Positions 24,401 through 36,117 of a DNA stretch of 64,000 nt are shown in pieces. The stretch is taken from positions 1,178,001 to 1,242,000 of the forward strand of contig NC_057384.1 in assembly GCF_016906535.1 (NCBI RefSeq), given 5' to 3'. The first letter of the stretch is position 1. Each line of letters opens with the position of its first letter. The translations under genes and the position numbers were made by a program. The stretch comes from Rhizoctonia solani. Lineage: Eukaryota > Basidiomycota > Agaricomycetes > Cantharellales > Ceratobasidiaceae. Under the pieces are notes generated by a model, which was given only the letters and a program-made list of their open reading frames with translations, was not told the origin of the DNA and ran no database searches.

Positions 24401-25197
24401 GCTTTCGAGTATAAACCTACAGCATATAATTCAAATTCAGTGTCAATGGGATTGCTACGTCCTTTTCCTTAGTGCGACATGTGATAGACTCACGCTGTGG
24501 ATACTGCTGAGAACAGTGCCGCCTACAAGCAGACGAAGCTAAGATCAGAACAGAAATGTTGCGGAGCCGTGTGGGCTTACAAATACTGGACAGCGTGGAT
24601 GTCAGCCAAGAATCGCTATGAATGAGTCTCTGCCACTTACTCAGGAGCACATCTAAAGAGCTAGCAAGCTACAGTGAGGAGACGTGGCTGGGGTGATGCA
24701 CGATATACATACTTGTTCCATCCTTCGACTAGCTCTTTATCAGCCCGATCTGTCTCTATCACATACTTCTTCCATACTTCAGCGTTTGGACCAATGTCGC
24801 CTTCAGGAGAATCTTTAAGCTTGCTATCGTTCTGGTGTGCAGTTATTGGAATGCGTACGTTAGTCTAGGATGGTAGGACACAAAGGCATTACCTGGATGT
24901 CCTTGGGATTGGTATTTTCTTCAGCCTCATGGACTGATTGATTAACATTTTGAGTACCACGCTGTCTGGGGAGAAGAGTATTACCCATCGGTTGCTTGTT
25001 GCTTTGCAGACCTGGTGGAGAATAGGATGCAATCGGCTATCAGGTGTGGTGGGCACTGAGAAATGTCAGTTAGACGCCGCCTCGTTGACGAATTTCACAT
25101 AGGAATTGAAAGAAAGTGCTGACGTATATGCGCATGAAGCAAGCTGCTCCGATGTTGCATTGATGTTACTTGGTGGATTTCTTCGGCTGTCGCTCAT
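21470..25197 (-). CDS. DUF6535 transmembrane protein, multi-exon
   Basis: The DUF6535 core is assembled from small exons. NDSKLKDSPEGDIGPNAEVW (exon 24831-24713) is followed by short exons spelling SLDVLLIF, AALFSAVSTA and FILESTKDLKPDYAEV. A longer exon then runs to 24037 with TM segments (NILWFTSLSLSVAVALIAIV) and GRRRQLRWQGIEQWKMQEIL. The intron 24036-23966 leads to three more hydrophobic stretches (LILILLLPVLFAVGLSLYLW in the unspliced view, ALPVVVTTTAVGVFYFVTLL, LLPVLVLFGLLALPFVAAF). The long C-terminal part, split by intron 23169-23106, is soluble and ends at the TAG at 21470. The ATG at 25197 (MSDSRRNPPSN) is a guess, since the first two or three exons could not be joined cleanly. The family is common in Rhizoctonia-like fungi and has no known biochemical function. 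Confidence 0.75.
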
Positions 25198-26126
25198 CCC
25201 AGTCTAGCAGATCTAGAGTTGTGTACAAAATATGGATCTAACTTCACTTCCAGTGTATTGCTGTTCGGAATTATCCGACTCTGTAGGACGACAAGGTGCT
25301 TAAAAATCGCACGCCGCTTTCAGTTATATTCGTCCTGAAAGGCAGCCTGAGTCATATTGATCTTATGATTGATGTTGGAGGATAGCTATCCATCAGTTAA
25401 TCGATAGTTTGAATGATGCTGAAAGTGGTCACTTTGTAAGTATCGTACTAAGTTTTGTTATCTTGTCCACATACGGTGATGTATGATATAGACATAAATC
25501 GGGCCATATAATGGTATAGTCGAACATGGTCTAAGTCGAGATATATTCGAGGCTATATGCATTGTTTGATTTTTGCTTGAGGCTCCCCTAAGAGAGTTTG
25601 GATGGTGTACTCAAGCCAAGGAACTCGATCGTCTTCGGCCTTTCCTTTTATGTATACCGGCCGACATGAATGCTACTTTTTGATCCATCATACTCTAGTT
25701 TGCTAGTCAGTGCCGTGAAAGCTTCCAAGGCACGCTTGGACCTGAGAGACACACAAATGAGAGACATATAGTTAGACTGAACGCGCTACACCTTGGCTCA
25801 GAATTTAACCAAATTGACGAGTATGATAGGGTGATGATACTACAAAAATATGACAAAGCGAAATGAGCGTATGCTTGAGATCATCCATCTCATATAAGCC
25901 ACATGCATACACATTTGATGAGTCGAATTGGACCACTTAGGCTAGCAAATATGAGTAGCCAGAGAGTATTTACCAATGAGTGTGGATTCATACTGTTTAA
26001 GCTACCTGCGAGGCTGCAGCATTCGAACTTTTGCTTTATATCAAAACAAGACAAAATAAAATAACAGATATCTTTGGATGAGATAAAACACAAATATCAT
26101 AATAGTACATCAGGTATGCCCTGTAG
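25198..26126. other. AT-rich intergenic region
   Basis: About 930 bp of AT-rich DNA with no supported coding sequence, upstream of the DUF6535 gene and of the tRNA gene. No repeat or element boundary was seen. Confidence 0.45.
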
Positions 26127-26231
26127 GCTTCCTTGGCTCAGTTGGTAGAGCGTTGGTCTCATAGGTTATATATGAGTGGCTGGATCAGTTGCGCAATCCA
26201 AAGGTCGCCAGTTCGAGCCTGGCAGGGAGCA
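26127..26231 (+). tRNA. tRNA-Met (CAT), elongator type, with a 32-nt intron
   Basis: The cloverleaf is clear. The acceptor stem is GCTTCCT (26127-26133) pairing with AGGGAGC (26224-26230) plus discriminator A. The D arm is GCTC/GAGC around AGTTGGTA. The anticodon stem TTGG/CCAA carries loop CTCATA...A, the variable loop is AGGTC, and the T arm GCCAG-TTCGAGC-CTGGC. The intron is 26164-26195, directly 3' of position 37, the canonical eukaryotic place. The anticodon CAT, the T31:T39 mismatch and the acceptor stem resemble yeast elongator tRNA-Met and not the initiator. Internal A and B boxes are present within the D and T arms. Confidence 0.93.
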
Positions 26232-26237
26232 TATATG

Positions 26238-26241
26238 TTTT
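26238..26241 (+). terminator. RNA polymerase III T-run terminator
   Basis: TTTT begins 7 nt after the mature 3' end of the tRNA-Met gene, the usual distance for a Pol III terminator. It is a minimal run of four, so read-through is possible. Confidence 0.6.
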
Positions 26242-26674
26242 GTATAACAGATTTAGAAATGTGGAACTCTTTGCAGAATACTTTAAAACAGGCCGTTGTG
26301 GTTACCCAAAAGTGTTTTTCGCCCCGTTTGAATATAAGTGGTATTAAAACAGACATGTCGCCCCTCGGTATTTCCTCTAGTACCTGGAATTGAAAAGACA
26401 TAACCCTCAAGTAGACTGGCACGCAAGCGTTGATACCTTTGCACTTGCAGAAGGCCACCACGTCTGTATCATGTGTCAGTGTCAGACAAATGCTCTGGGC
26501 TTACGTGTTAAAAATTTCTGCGACAGTATACTGGACAGTGCTCATAGCTTCGTGTTGAACGGAATCATTCGTACACATGAAAATTTGATTCATTGACCAT
26601 GGTATCTCATTTACATTGATGAAATTTACTCCGCACTACAATTCCCTGCACCTTCACAATAATTGCTGCAGCCC
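26242..26674. other. intergenic region between tRNA and beta-glucosidase 3' end
   Basis: About 430 bp without a supported gene; presumably the 3' UTR and downstream region of the GH3 gene on the minus strand. No repeat was seen. Confidence 0.4.
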
Positions 26675-29600
26675 TCAAATCCATTCGAATGATTGCTCCA
26701 GAGTGATTCCCGAGGAGATACCAGCATCCTCGCTCGTGGATGACACAATGACTTCAAAGTCACCCGCTTCAGCGACCCATAATCCTTCGCCATCGCGACC
26801 CTCTCCAGCCCAATCGTCAAAGTACGCGAACGCATACTTGTCCAGACTGATAGTAACAGTTTCGGACTTTCCAGGATCAAGCAAGGATGACTTCGCAAAG
26901 CCTTTGAGCTCCTTGACCGGTCTATCTAGGCGTGAGACAATATCACGAACATATACTTGACTATATGCACACATCAGCCAGACTAAGATTAGAGGTCCAA
27001 CTGATAGACTTACACGACATCACGGCCTGTATGTTTTCCGGTGTTCTTGACTGTAACGGAGACACTGACAGCGCTGTCCTTTCCAATTTTTCCGGAAAGC
27101 TTTAGATTGGAATGCTCGAATTGTGTGTAAGATAGACCATGTCCGAAGGGGAAGAGGACTTTCTTCTTGTATGTGAGATAGTGCCTGTAGCCAACGAATA
27201 CCCCCTCAGCTGAATATCGAAACTTTTGGTAAATATCTATTAATTTTGCCTCATAAATGAGCTTACCGTAAAGAACTTTACCGTTCTGGCCAGGGAAGTT
27301 GAGGTAAGACGGAGTGTCTTCATCTCTCTATTAAAGATTTGTAAACGCTATTCAGGATCATAAACCTGACGAGCTTACAACCGGGAAACTAAGTGGAAGC
27401 CTCGAGCTCGGGTTAACCTTGCCAAACAGTACATCGGCTAAGCCATGACCTGCTTCGCCTCCAGAATAGAATGACTGCACGATTGTCGAAGCAGTATCGG
27501 CCCAGGGCATAGAGACAGGTGTACCGCTGATGACCACTACTGCCGTATTTTTGTTTGCCTCGAGCACTGCCGAGACAAGCCGGTTGGTTGCTCGTGGCAG
27601 TTCCATGTTATCCCTATCATATCCCTCTGATTCCCAGTCTGTATGAAGGATATGAAAACTTATGCTCAGGCAGTGGAGAAGCGGAGCCTACCATTGTTGA
27701 GACCGACTACGAGCACGACCTTGTCAACCTTCTTAGCAAGATCCACCGCCTCCTTGATACCCTGTTCATCTTGAAATGCACGTCCCCCGCCCCAGCGGCA
27801 ACCACCGCGGCCCTCGAGGGAGAGCGACCCTGCACCAACCTGGGTGAATCCCCTGGCACGGGCGGCGACCGGGCTGGTGAATTGTAGTATAATCTCGACT
27901 GACTTTCCAGCCGTGAGCTCGACGGTGTTGCATAATTCGACAGTTCCAGTCATGAAGAAAACGTCTATCGATACCTGAGATGAGTAAGGCGCAGAATGAA
28001 GTACAAAAGCACCTACGGCCAGGCACGGGGTTAGTCGAGTTGTCGATGATCTTCTTTCCGTCAACATAAACATCGACAAGGCCGGTCGCAGCCGCTCCAA
28101 ATTCGTACTGCAAGCGAGATGAATATCTATTATTGAAATTGGAGCAGCCAGGCGTACCTTGCCAGTAACGTCAGGTGTGAAAATACCAGTCATTGTAGCC
28201 CAACATTCTTGGTGAAGAATCTATTCAAAAAAAAAATCAGTCGCATGTTAACAAGACTAATTCCGGGAACTCACATCATCTGTCGGCAGATTATCGTTGA
28301 AGAACGCAAACGATGTGGTTCCACGGTTATAATGAACCCTCTTTGCATCGGGGTTCTGAACTGGATCCTCGTTGAACCACTCGATGTCGTAGCCAGGCTC
28401 CCCGGCCTTGGTCTTCAAGTGCTTGGCACCCAAAAGCGGAGCTTCTTTGTGTGCGTGGGCCCCGAGTGTGTATTGTACCTCGACCTTGTTGCCTGCGTCC
28501 GCGAGAGCGGCGGCGATACCCTCAAGTGCGGTGGTGTGCTTGTAAGGCCGGAGATTAGCGGATCCTCCACCAGAGAATACTGGCGCATCTGCGTTGGGAC
28601 CGATGACACCAATAGAAGTGACGTCCTTGGCAGAAAGGGGAAGAAGCGATTCGGAGTTTTTGAGAAGAACGTTGGCATGCTGTATTAATCCACAATTAGA
28701 TCACGTTCGAGAACTTGGGAGAAACAACTCACAGCAGCAGCCTCGCGCAACAAGCTGACAGTCTCGGGCTTGGGTTCTCCGGTCTCGTCAGCGTTCTCGG
28801 GAATACCAGACTCGGCGACCCGGTTAATCAATTTCAAAACCTAGAGTGGAATCTCGAGTTATTCTATTTTGATCGAGGAAAGAAGCGGGGTAAACTTGCC
28901 TCGCGTACGCGATCGTCGATCTCAGGCACCCTGATTTTCTGAGCAGTGACGCAGCGCTGGAGAGCGTCCGCGCGCCAAGTTGGTGGGCCCTGGTACAAAA
29001 AGTGATTAGGAATACAGTGGCTAAATATAGTTCGACCAAAAGGGAGTACTCACAGGCATCTCAAGATCAAGACCAGCCTTGATTGAGGCATCGGCGGAGT
29101 ATGTGCCATACCTATTCACGACTGAATGCTCATTCGCAGCGAATTAAAATAGCACAACATACCAGTCAGACATGATGAGTCCATCCCATCCCCACTGTTT
29201 CCTAAGAACAGAATCGAGGAGACTACGATCAATCTGTCAGAACACTACCCCACAACCCCTCACGATGAGCCCCACTAACTATTTATTCTCCGATGCATGC
29301 AAACCTAGATGTCACCCAAAAGCGTCAATTCACATGCACCGGACCAGAGCAAAGAAGAAAGGAGAAAGAAGAAGGAAAGGAAAAAGCGCATTCGGCATAC
29401 CATTTACGCGGTTATATGCGGTCATCAAAGCCCAAGGAGCCGACTCGGGATCACGGCAAGCAATCTCAAACGCACGGAGATAAATCTCACGAAGTGCGCG
29501 AGTCGAGAGTTCGGCTATTAAATCGGACTATGGATCAATACCAAAAGAAAAAAAAATTCACTCGAGTGCGGAGAGACTTACAGGACATGGACATCCGCTC

Positions 29601-30326
29601 AAACTCGGAATCGTTGGTAACATAGTGCTTGATGGTGGCCGAGACACCTTCGGACTGAACGCCCTTGATGAATGCGCGAGCCAACGTGCCGGACAAGAGC
29701 GGGTCTTCCGAGTATGATTCGAAGCCGCGGCCGCCTAGAGGCGATCGCTGGATGTTGATCGTCGGGCCGAGGAGAACGTGGCATCCTATGAATCGCGGGG
29801 AAAGTATGGGAAATAAGATATCAGAATCGAGTGGAGATATGAACAGGGGTTGCTTACCTTTATCTTTACAATCGCGACCAATCGCTTGGCCGACTTTTTC
29901 AATGAATTCGACGTCCCAGGACGACCCCAGACCAGTCGCAGCGGGGAAACACGCAGCAGGGACACCTTCGAAAACTATACCCATGCATCATCAGTACCCC
30001 ACCATCACCAATAACGTACAGACAAAGACTCACATTTGGTTCCACGAGCTCCGTTCGGCCCGTCAGTGAACTACAGCTCAATTAGACAACTGTTCTTCGA
30101 TAGCATAAAGTATACGTACGCGAAGTGATGGAATCCCTAAGCGAGGAACTGCATACGTATGCCACTATCGCGCGATCATAGGTTAATATTGAGGTTTCCC
30201 CGAGAGGTTGCTATCGGCACATGTACACACCATATCGATACCAGCCAACAGGCGTGTCTTTTCATTCAGAGAGAGCTTGGAAATTGTATCCTCGATATCG
30301 AGGGGCTTGAACGGACGAGGAGCCAT
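26675..30326 (-). CDS. GH3 beta-glucosidase with PA14 and fibronectin III-like domains
   Basis: Hydrolyses terminal beta-D-glucosyl residues, retaining mechanism. The start is the ATG at 30326 (MAPRPFKPLDIEDTISKLSL); exon 1 ends 30231, and exon 2 (30164-30120) encodes WHTYAVPRLGIPSLR. Further exons give FTDGPNGARGTKFFEG, FPAATGLGSSWD, LLGPTINIQRSPLGGRGFES, GVSATIKHYVTNDSEFER and WALMTAYNRVNG. The nucleophile Asp is in GLIMSDWYGTYS. The second domain follows (VTSIGVIGPNADAPVFSGGG), then a PA14 insert (TGIFTPDVTGKYEFGAAATG, VDVYVDGKKIIDNS), AVVVISGTPVSMPW and SGGEAGHGLADVLFG. The FnIII-like end is VKELKGFAKSSLLDPG, with stop at 26675. No signal peptide is visible, so the enzyme may be intracellular like related PA14-containing fungal enzymes. 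About 14 exons; all core motifs are intact. Confidence 0.92.
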
Positions 30327-30907
30327 ACTTTCAAAAGCGAAACGAGTTATTTAATTCAGATGGGAGAGGGGAGGAGGGGGATGTGTGGGATGGGATGGAG
30401 GGGTAGTGCGGACCCCCCCCGCCTCTAAAGTCGCCCCTCTTATACCATCACCCCCTCCCACCCTGCCCAACAATTGTCCGACGACGAATAATCCTGGACA
30501 GTACCTTCGGCTGATTGAGAAACCATCACGAGGTCGACGTTTGCCCAATTGTATGCCGACTCTGCCCGGAGAATTCTCGGAAAGTGTACCCAAAAGGTAA
30601 AAAAGTGCGAGCTCGAACTGTGTATTTCGATTATTCATTCGTGTCAATAACGCCGGTGAAATGATGTATTGGTTAATGGCACCGGTGTTTTTTTGTTTCT
30701 TTGCGCGTCACGCGTTTCTAGCGCTTGTTAAACGCTCCTTTCACCTGTTCACACACACAGAGAAGATCGTTTCAGTCAAGATCATTACTCGTAACTCCAA
30801 ATTAAACAAAATATCCGCCATGTATGATATATGCGGTCCGCTCGGCTTGTGTAATACATAGGCCCCTGCATTCATTTGCCACGCTTCGTGATTTAGGGTC
30901 GGGGGAC
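30327..30907. other. intergenic region
   Basis: Promoter region of the minus-strand beta-glucosidase gene and the 3' region of DCN1. It contains a purine-rich minus/plus asymmetry (GGGAGAGGGGAGGAGGGG near 30,362) but no gene. Confidence 0.4.
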
Positions 30908-32441
30908 CTAACTCTGTCCAGCCTGAGTCTTCTCCTTTGCCCATTCTACGAAATCATCAATCGTCGAGGGCCATGCAGCTTCCAAATGTTTCCGTCATTA
31001 TTTAAATGTTGACGGTTGAAAAATATACGCACCTTCTAGATCGTGGTTCTCAAACTTGCCGTCGATCACTTTGATAAACTCGGGTAGCTGCACATGTGAA
31101 TAAAGTATCAGCACGATGAATCAATGGGGGATACCATATGCGTACCATCGCCCAAGTATCCTTGCTAACACCCTTCCCACCTCGTTCTTTCAAAAACTCA
31201 AACCACCACTCTGTATGTTCGTCCGTCCACCCGTTCTTGGGTAGCGCCGAACCAGAAAGACCAACGCTCAACAACAAGTTCCAAAACGCAATCGCACTCT
31301 CGATTGCTGCATTCAAAAAAAAAAAAAAAAAAGTCGCAAGGAAGAGAAGAGGCCCATTCGGAGTATAGAGTGGATCCGCAACGGAACCGAGTCAATAGAG
31401 TGAACCCTATCAAATCGTCTAGGAAATAAACGTACATATACTCCTCGCGCCCTCGGCCTTGGCAAAAGTAAAGGTATAAGTGTATACCCTCGAGAAATAA
31501 TCCGGATCGTTGCCAAGTTTGGTTCGTAGCGTGGCGATCGTGGTTTTCATTTGATCGATCGTGTCGCACCTGCGTTGAGGGCAAAAAAGGTATAAGCAAG
31601 GGTCATCACGGCGCACACATATCCGACGGGATTTCTCTGGAGAAAAATACGAGGCGGGATCTTCGTCTTGGCCTCGAAATGGGGGGGGGGAGTGCAAGTC
31701 ATCTCCGTGCCTCCAAGTAGAATAGGACCGTTTCGTTTCTCGGGATCGTCTAGAAAAATAAGAATGAGAAAACGCACCCCAATCGTTTCCAACCGTCTAT
31801 GAACCCGTTTTTTGTCCATTCTCCGACTGTTGGGCTCTTGAGTTCGCACGCGACCGCGAGCAACGAAACGTCTTCTGGATCGACACCCAGATCTTCACAC
31901 CATTGAATTGTCCCGTTTATACCGATATTAGCAGAGTCGGGATCTATTCAAACGAGGAAGAATAGAATATGCGGAGACGGGGACGAAGGGCGGCAGAAGC
32001 CAAAGCAAGAGGGCGCCGTTTAAATGACAGCGTTCGAAATGACGTACGAGTCAAAATGGTGAATGAGTTTAGATTAGTATAGGAAGGAGAGCAAACGCAC
32101 CCTTGTATTTATCAAACAATGCCCCTAGTTTCTGAGTGGATACCTGGGCTGGAGGAGCATCCGTTAGAGCCTGGTAGTAAGCGTCGACAGCGGCGTCTAG
32201 TCTATAGTTGTGCTTCTTGAGCGCAGAGAGTGCTTGTTCCTTGCTAGCTCATCCAAGAGGTTAGGAATAATGGATTAATTCATTTAAATCGATCGCGAGC
32301 GAAGGGAACTGGATGCTAACCTAGCATCAGTGATACCCTGAAACTGGCTAACTAGGGCGTCTCGCTGGGTCGAAGAAACTCGAGACTAGGCCAGAAAGTC
32401 AACATAGATGTCACGTCAGATTTAACTCTAATTGGTACCAT
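30908..32441 (-). CDS. DCN1: DCN1-like cullin neddylation E3 (DCUN1 domain protein)
   Basis: Stimulates transfer of NEDD8/Rub1 from Ubc12 to cullins and so activates SCF-type ubiquitin ligases. The assembled protein is about 265 residues. The N-terminal UBA-like helices are SRVSSTQRDALVSQFQGITD and QALSALKKHNYRLDAAVDAY. The PONY/DCUN1 domain includes GTIQWCEDLGVDPEDVSLLA, CELKSPTVGEWTKNGFIDGW, IESAIAFWNLLLSVGL and, near the end, WPSTIDDFVEWAKEK, the acidic/aromatic patch that binds the cullin WHB domain. Exon 2 is 32385-32321; the stop (TAG) is at 30908-30910. The only start that keeps the expected MSRV beginning is an ATG at 32441-32439 separated by a 53-nt intron, so the first coding exon would be the start codon alone. 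Introns are 50-160 nt; one contains a 15-A run (about 31,315-31,332). Confidence 0.9.
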
Positions 32442-32622
32442 TTATTTGGGTGCCTGGAGCCGTCGAACTTGTCGTGGTATAGGGTGGTGGAGGGAGAGGG
32501 ATCGACAGGCGGGAGAGTCTAGCCGCCGGCTTACCTCATCTGAATTGAAATGCGCCGCCGAACCGCACCGATTAACTGCGGGCCTGTCTCTTCTTCCTAC
32601 CACTATAGTATACGTATCTACC

Positions 32623-33764
32623 ATGACGATGGATACGCCTATAGACAAGTTTCTGTTATCTACGTATGTTGGAATAGGGCGTGTGGATGATACTATCATC
32701 ATCTTGATTAACCTTTACCAGGTCAGACGTGCTCGAAGGCCCTCAAAAAACATACATCAAATGCTCGAAAACGGGGGAGACTAAATGGTGCAAGGCAAGT
32801 CGGGATTTTTCGCCCTCTTCTTGACCTGCTGACAGGGCGAGCCACTGTCAGACACGCACATTGACACTACATGAGGTCATCGACGAATTGCACGCCGGTT
32901 CCGAACTGGTCTATTCGATCCACAGACCGACCAGAGGATGGTACATTCGCGTCCGATCCCACAAGAAACCCACCCTCTTGGCCGACCTCATCCCTGATCC
33001 TCTGGTCGACACCGCCCAGCCCGACGCAGACTCGATATTAATGTTCACCATGCCCAGCATCAAGGGCAAAGAACGAGAAAGCGTCGGGTCATCGTTGGCC
33101 GAACAAGACGAATACTCCTTCCCGCCCACACCTCCCGTCCGATCTCCTCCACCGGGTAAACGGAAAACAGACCCCAAACCAGACTCGTTGCTATCCGAAC
33201 CCTCCAGTCCGACCACCACCACTACTGCGAGCCACACGGATCCCCTTCGCTCGCCTCACCCGCCTCGGCCGAGTGCTCGACTCGAACCCCACGCGCAGCT
33301 CCAGCTCGCTCAACCGACCTTGACGCTGGTGTTTGCTCCCACACCTGCCCCCAAGATCCCTGACAGCCCATCGTTCTCACGGGCGTTTGCATCGGGTCTA
33401 TTTCGTGCGGTTACAAGCACGATATTTTCCCCGCCTCGGCGATCATTTTCCCTATCTGCCCGTTCTTCGGGTGGGACTATGCCCGCTACTACACCGGCCC
33501 TCGAGTCTGGACCTCGGCTCGAGCTCGAAAGGGTGCTCGAATACGAGGACACGACTCCCGTGTTCTCGGTTTCTCAAATGACGGGCGTGATCACCGTTTT
33601 GAACGACGGTTACGGGGACACAGGTCTCTTGGTCGCGTGCGCAATGGCCTATTTGGATTTTCTCGCCGAACGAGACGTGAGTTGGTTTTCCCTCGACGTT
33701 GATTCTTCCTATCCTAACGCGCGTGGCGCCATAGGGATATATCGCTTCCGCCAACGGTGGCTAA
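32623..33764 (+). CDS. Pro/Ser-rich protein of unknown function with an N-terminal folded segment
   Basis: Four exons: 32623-32663, 32722-32794, 32852-33676, 33735-33764, giving 322 residues. Intron 2 (32795-32851) has a GC donor (TGCAAG/GCAAGT); no GT donor keeps the frame with any acceptor there. Residues 1-85 look folded, with alternating strands (GPQKTYIKCSKTGETKWCK, LTLHEVIDELHAGSELVYSI, GWYIRVRSHKKP), perhaps a ubiquitin- or PB1-like fold. The middle is disordered and Pro/Ser/Thr-rich (SFPPTPPVRSPPPGKRKTDP), and the end is a short helix (GLLVACAMAYLDFLAERD). The gene is divergent from DCN1 with only about 180 bp between starts, so the two may share a promoter. No function can be assigned. 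Confidence 0.7.
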
Positions 33765-33912
33765 TCAACACTTTGAAAACAATCCAAATATAGAACTTCA
33801 GGGCGGGCCGATTTGTATATTTAATCAACATCTACCATATCCATGTATTATATCTCGTACAATATCCAACTCTAGCATTAAATCCCAAAAAAGAGTCACA
33901 CCTGTCCCTTTC

Positions 33913-35437
33913 CTATTCATACACCCACCCAACCTCTCCGAGCAAGACGTTATCGATCAATCTCGTCCTCCCTACCCACAACGCTCCACTCAAAATAACT
34001 CCAGGGCCCTTCCCGCTCGCCGCCGCCCCGCTATTCACGTCCTCTCCAAGCGGCTCAAACGTGTGCGGATCATTCATCTCGATATAGTCCAACTTCATTT
34101 CGACCTGGCCGGCATTAGCCTGCACCACTTCGTCCACATACTGTCTCCCAGCCGCCAACGCCTCGGACCGGGACATCCCAGCATACCACGCCTTTTCAAC
34201 AGCCTTCAACGCACCCCTCAACGTCCCGGCCACTTCCTTTTCTTTACCCTGCAGATACGCGTTCCGGGAACTCAACGCGAGCTCCTGGGTTCCTCGAACG
34301 GTCTCGACAACTCGTACCCGCGTAGGGAAACACAATTCCTTGACCATGCTCTTCATCAACAACGCCTGCTGGATATCCTTTTGTCCGAAATAGACGCGCG
34401 TCGGGAGAGTGATGTTCAACAGCTTCGAGACGACGGTCGCGACGCCTCGGAAAAACGTGGGTCGGGACAGGCCCTCCATTTGGTTCGTCAACGATGGAGG
34501 GGGCACAACGTACGTCGATACCTGGCTCGAATGCGAGAGCCCAGAGGGGTACATTTCCTTGGTCGAGGGGAGGAATATCGCAGACGGACTACGGACCGTC
34601 GCATTTGGTACCGAAGGGAGATAAGAGCATGTGGATAGCAGTAGAGCATCTTTATCAAGTGTACGCGGGTACGTCGCGAGATCCTCGTGTGGCGCAAACT
34701 GGGCAGGGTTCACGTAGATAGACACGACAGTGAGATCATTCTCGCGAAGCGATTCGCGGACTGGGCAGAATAGGAGTTAGTAACGTGGAGTGGAACGCAC
34801 AAAGAGACGTAAATCCAAGGCGTAGAGACGTAAATGGGCACAACCGGACCATCCCCCTTTGCAATATACAGCACCCGAAACCGTAACCCCCTGCACCACG
34901 TACGAGACGTGAACTCCCTCGTGTCACCAGCCCAAATACGACGCATACAGCAACAAATCCAATCAAGCCGGGGAAAAACCTACCAAGTGAAATATGGCCA
35001 TCATGCAGAGCCCCCATGGTTGGAACGAATCCAACGGATTTGCCCTCCCTGAATGCCTTGTTTCGCCATTCCCGCAGGTCGGCTATGGTTGTGATGATCG
35101 GAATGTCGGATTTGGGGAGGACGGTATTAGGTTTGGCTGCGGTGGTAGCGGTCGTGGTGGCAGTTCCGGCCGACGTGACGGAAGAGGTAGCAGCAGGGGC
35201 TACATCCGGAGTAGGGCTAACAAAACGTATTCAACAAAAAGAAACAATCGCGAGTAATATGGCTGGTACAAACCTAGGAGCAGGAGGCGGGGAAAATGCG
35301 GTCCCTGGGGTCGGATAACCGGGGAGTGCAGAGGCCAAACTACGCGAGGTAGATGATAGACCCCTCACAGAAGAGGAAGGCAAACCACGAACGGCAAGAC
35401 GGCGAAGCGTATGAGATTGTGTGCGGAGAACGTTCAT
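33913..35437 (-). CDS. PAN6: pantoate--beta-alanine ligase (pantothenate synthetase), probably mitochondrial
   Basis: Joins pantoate and beta-alanine with ATP to make pantothenate, the last step before CoA synthesis. Three exons: 35437-35274, 35216-34984 and 34760-33913 give 414 residues, all junctions in frame. Motifs: nucleotide-binding GFVPTMGALHDGHISL (the HIGH-like motif), SIYVNPAQFAPHEDLATYPR, RPTFFRGVATVVSKLLNI, FGQKDIQQALLMKSMV (KDxQQ) and SSRNAYL (SRN). Residues 1-45 (MNVLRTQSHTLRRLAVRGLP and following) are rich in Arg and Ser without acidic residues, as in mitochondrial presequences, followed by a Pro/Ala/Thr linker. Yeast Pan6 lacks such an extension to my knowledge. The Gly-rich loop GAAASGKGPG near the end is a fungal-type insertion. 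The 3' end is close to the convergent gene at 33764. Confidence 0.93.
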
Positions 35438-36117
35438 TGTATATATTTGGGCCGCAAAGATCAATACTCTTTTCGGGGCTTTGGGGTGGAGCTATAAGGG
35501 TATCGATGTTACGCAGGAAGATAAAAGAGTCTTCGCAAAGCAAGTCAATGGGAGTTGTAGTTTATATGTTCTGCCCTCTCAAAAAAATCGTAAGATCCAA
35601 GAGATGTCGCCAGCTGGAAGTTGAGCGGTGGTCGTGCGCGTGAGACACTTGATTTTCGGAACCGCCGGTAAATGAGAGCGTGAGCGGAACCGAGTTGCCG
35701 GAAGCGCCCGCGCTTATTCGAATCTGTCTTTTCACGCGTATTTATGAGCTTCTTTCATTAGTGATTAATTAACAGGTGAAGGTCCGATGAACACGATAAA
35801 TTACAGGCAAAGACTCCAAGAGCATATGGACCAACTAACGAAACACTAGTGGGTACCTTTTTGCAAACCAAAACATGAAAATGAAGCTCGACCCCAAATC
35901 AACTGGAAAACAACACCGAGACAACAAACAAGAGCGTATAGATACAATTATAAATATCAATAGTCCCTGGAAAGCCCTAGCTCTCCTGTCGATCTCTTCT
36001 CTCATACAAAGGCGGTGATCGGCCAAGCCCAGGTGCACCACTCAAAACTCCAGAGCCTTTGTATCGCTGAGCCGTATATGAACAAGAACCCCCACTAATC
36101 GAGTTCAAGGGCCGAGT
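35438..36117. other. intergenic region
   Basis: Promoter of PAN6 (minus strand) and the 3' region of the next minus-strand gene. No additional gene or repeat is supported. Confidence 0.4.
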
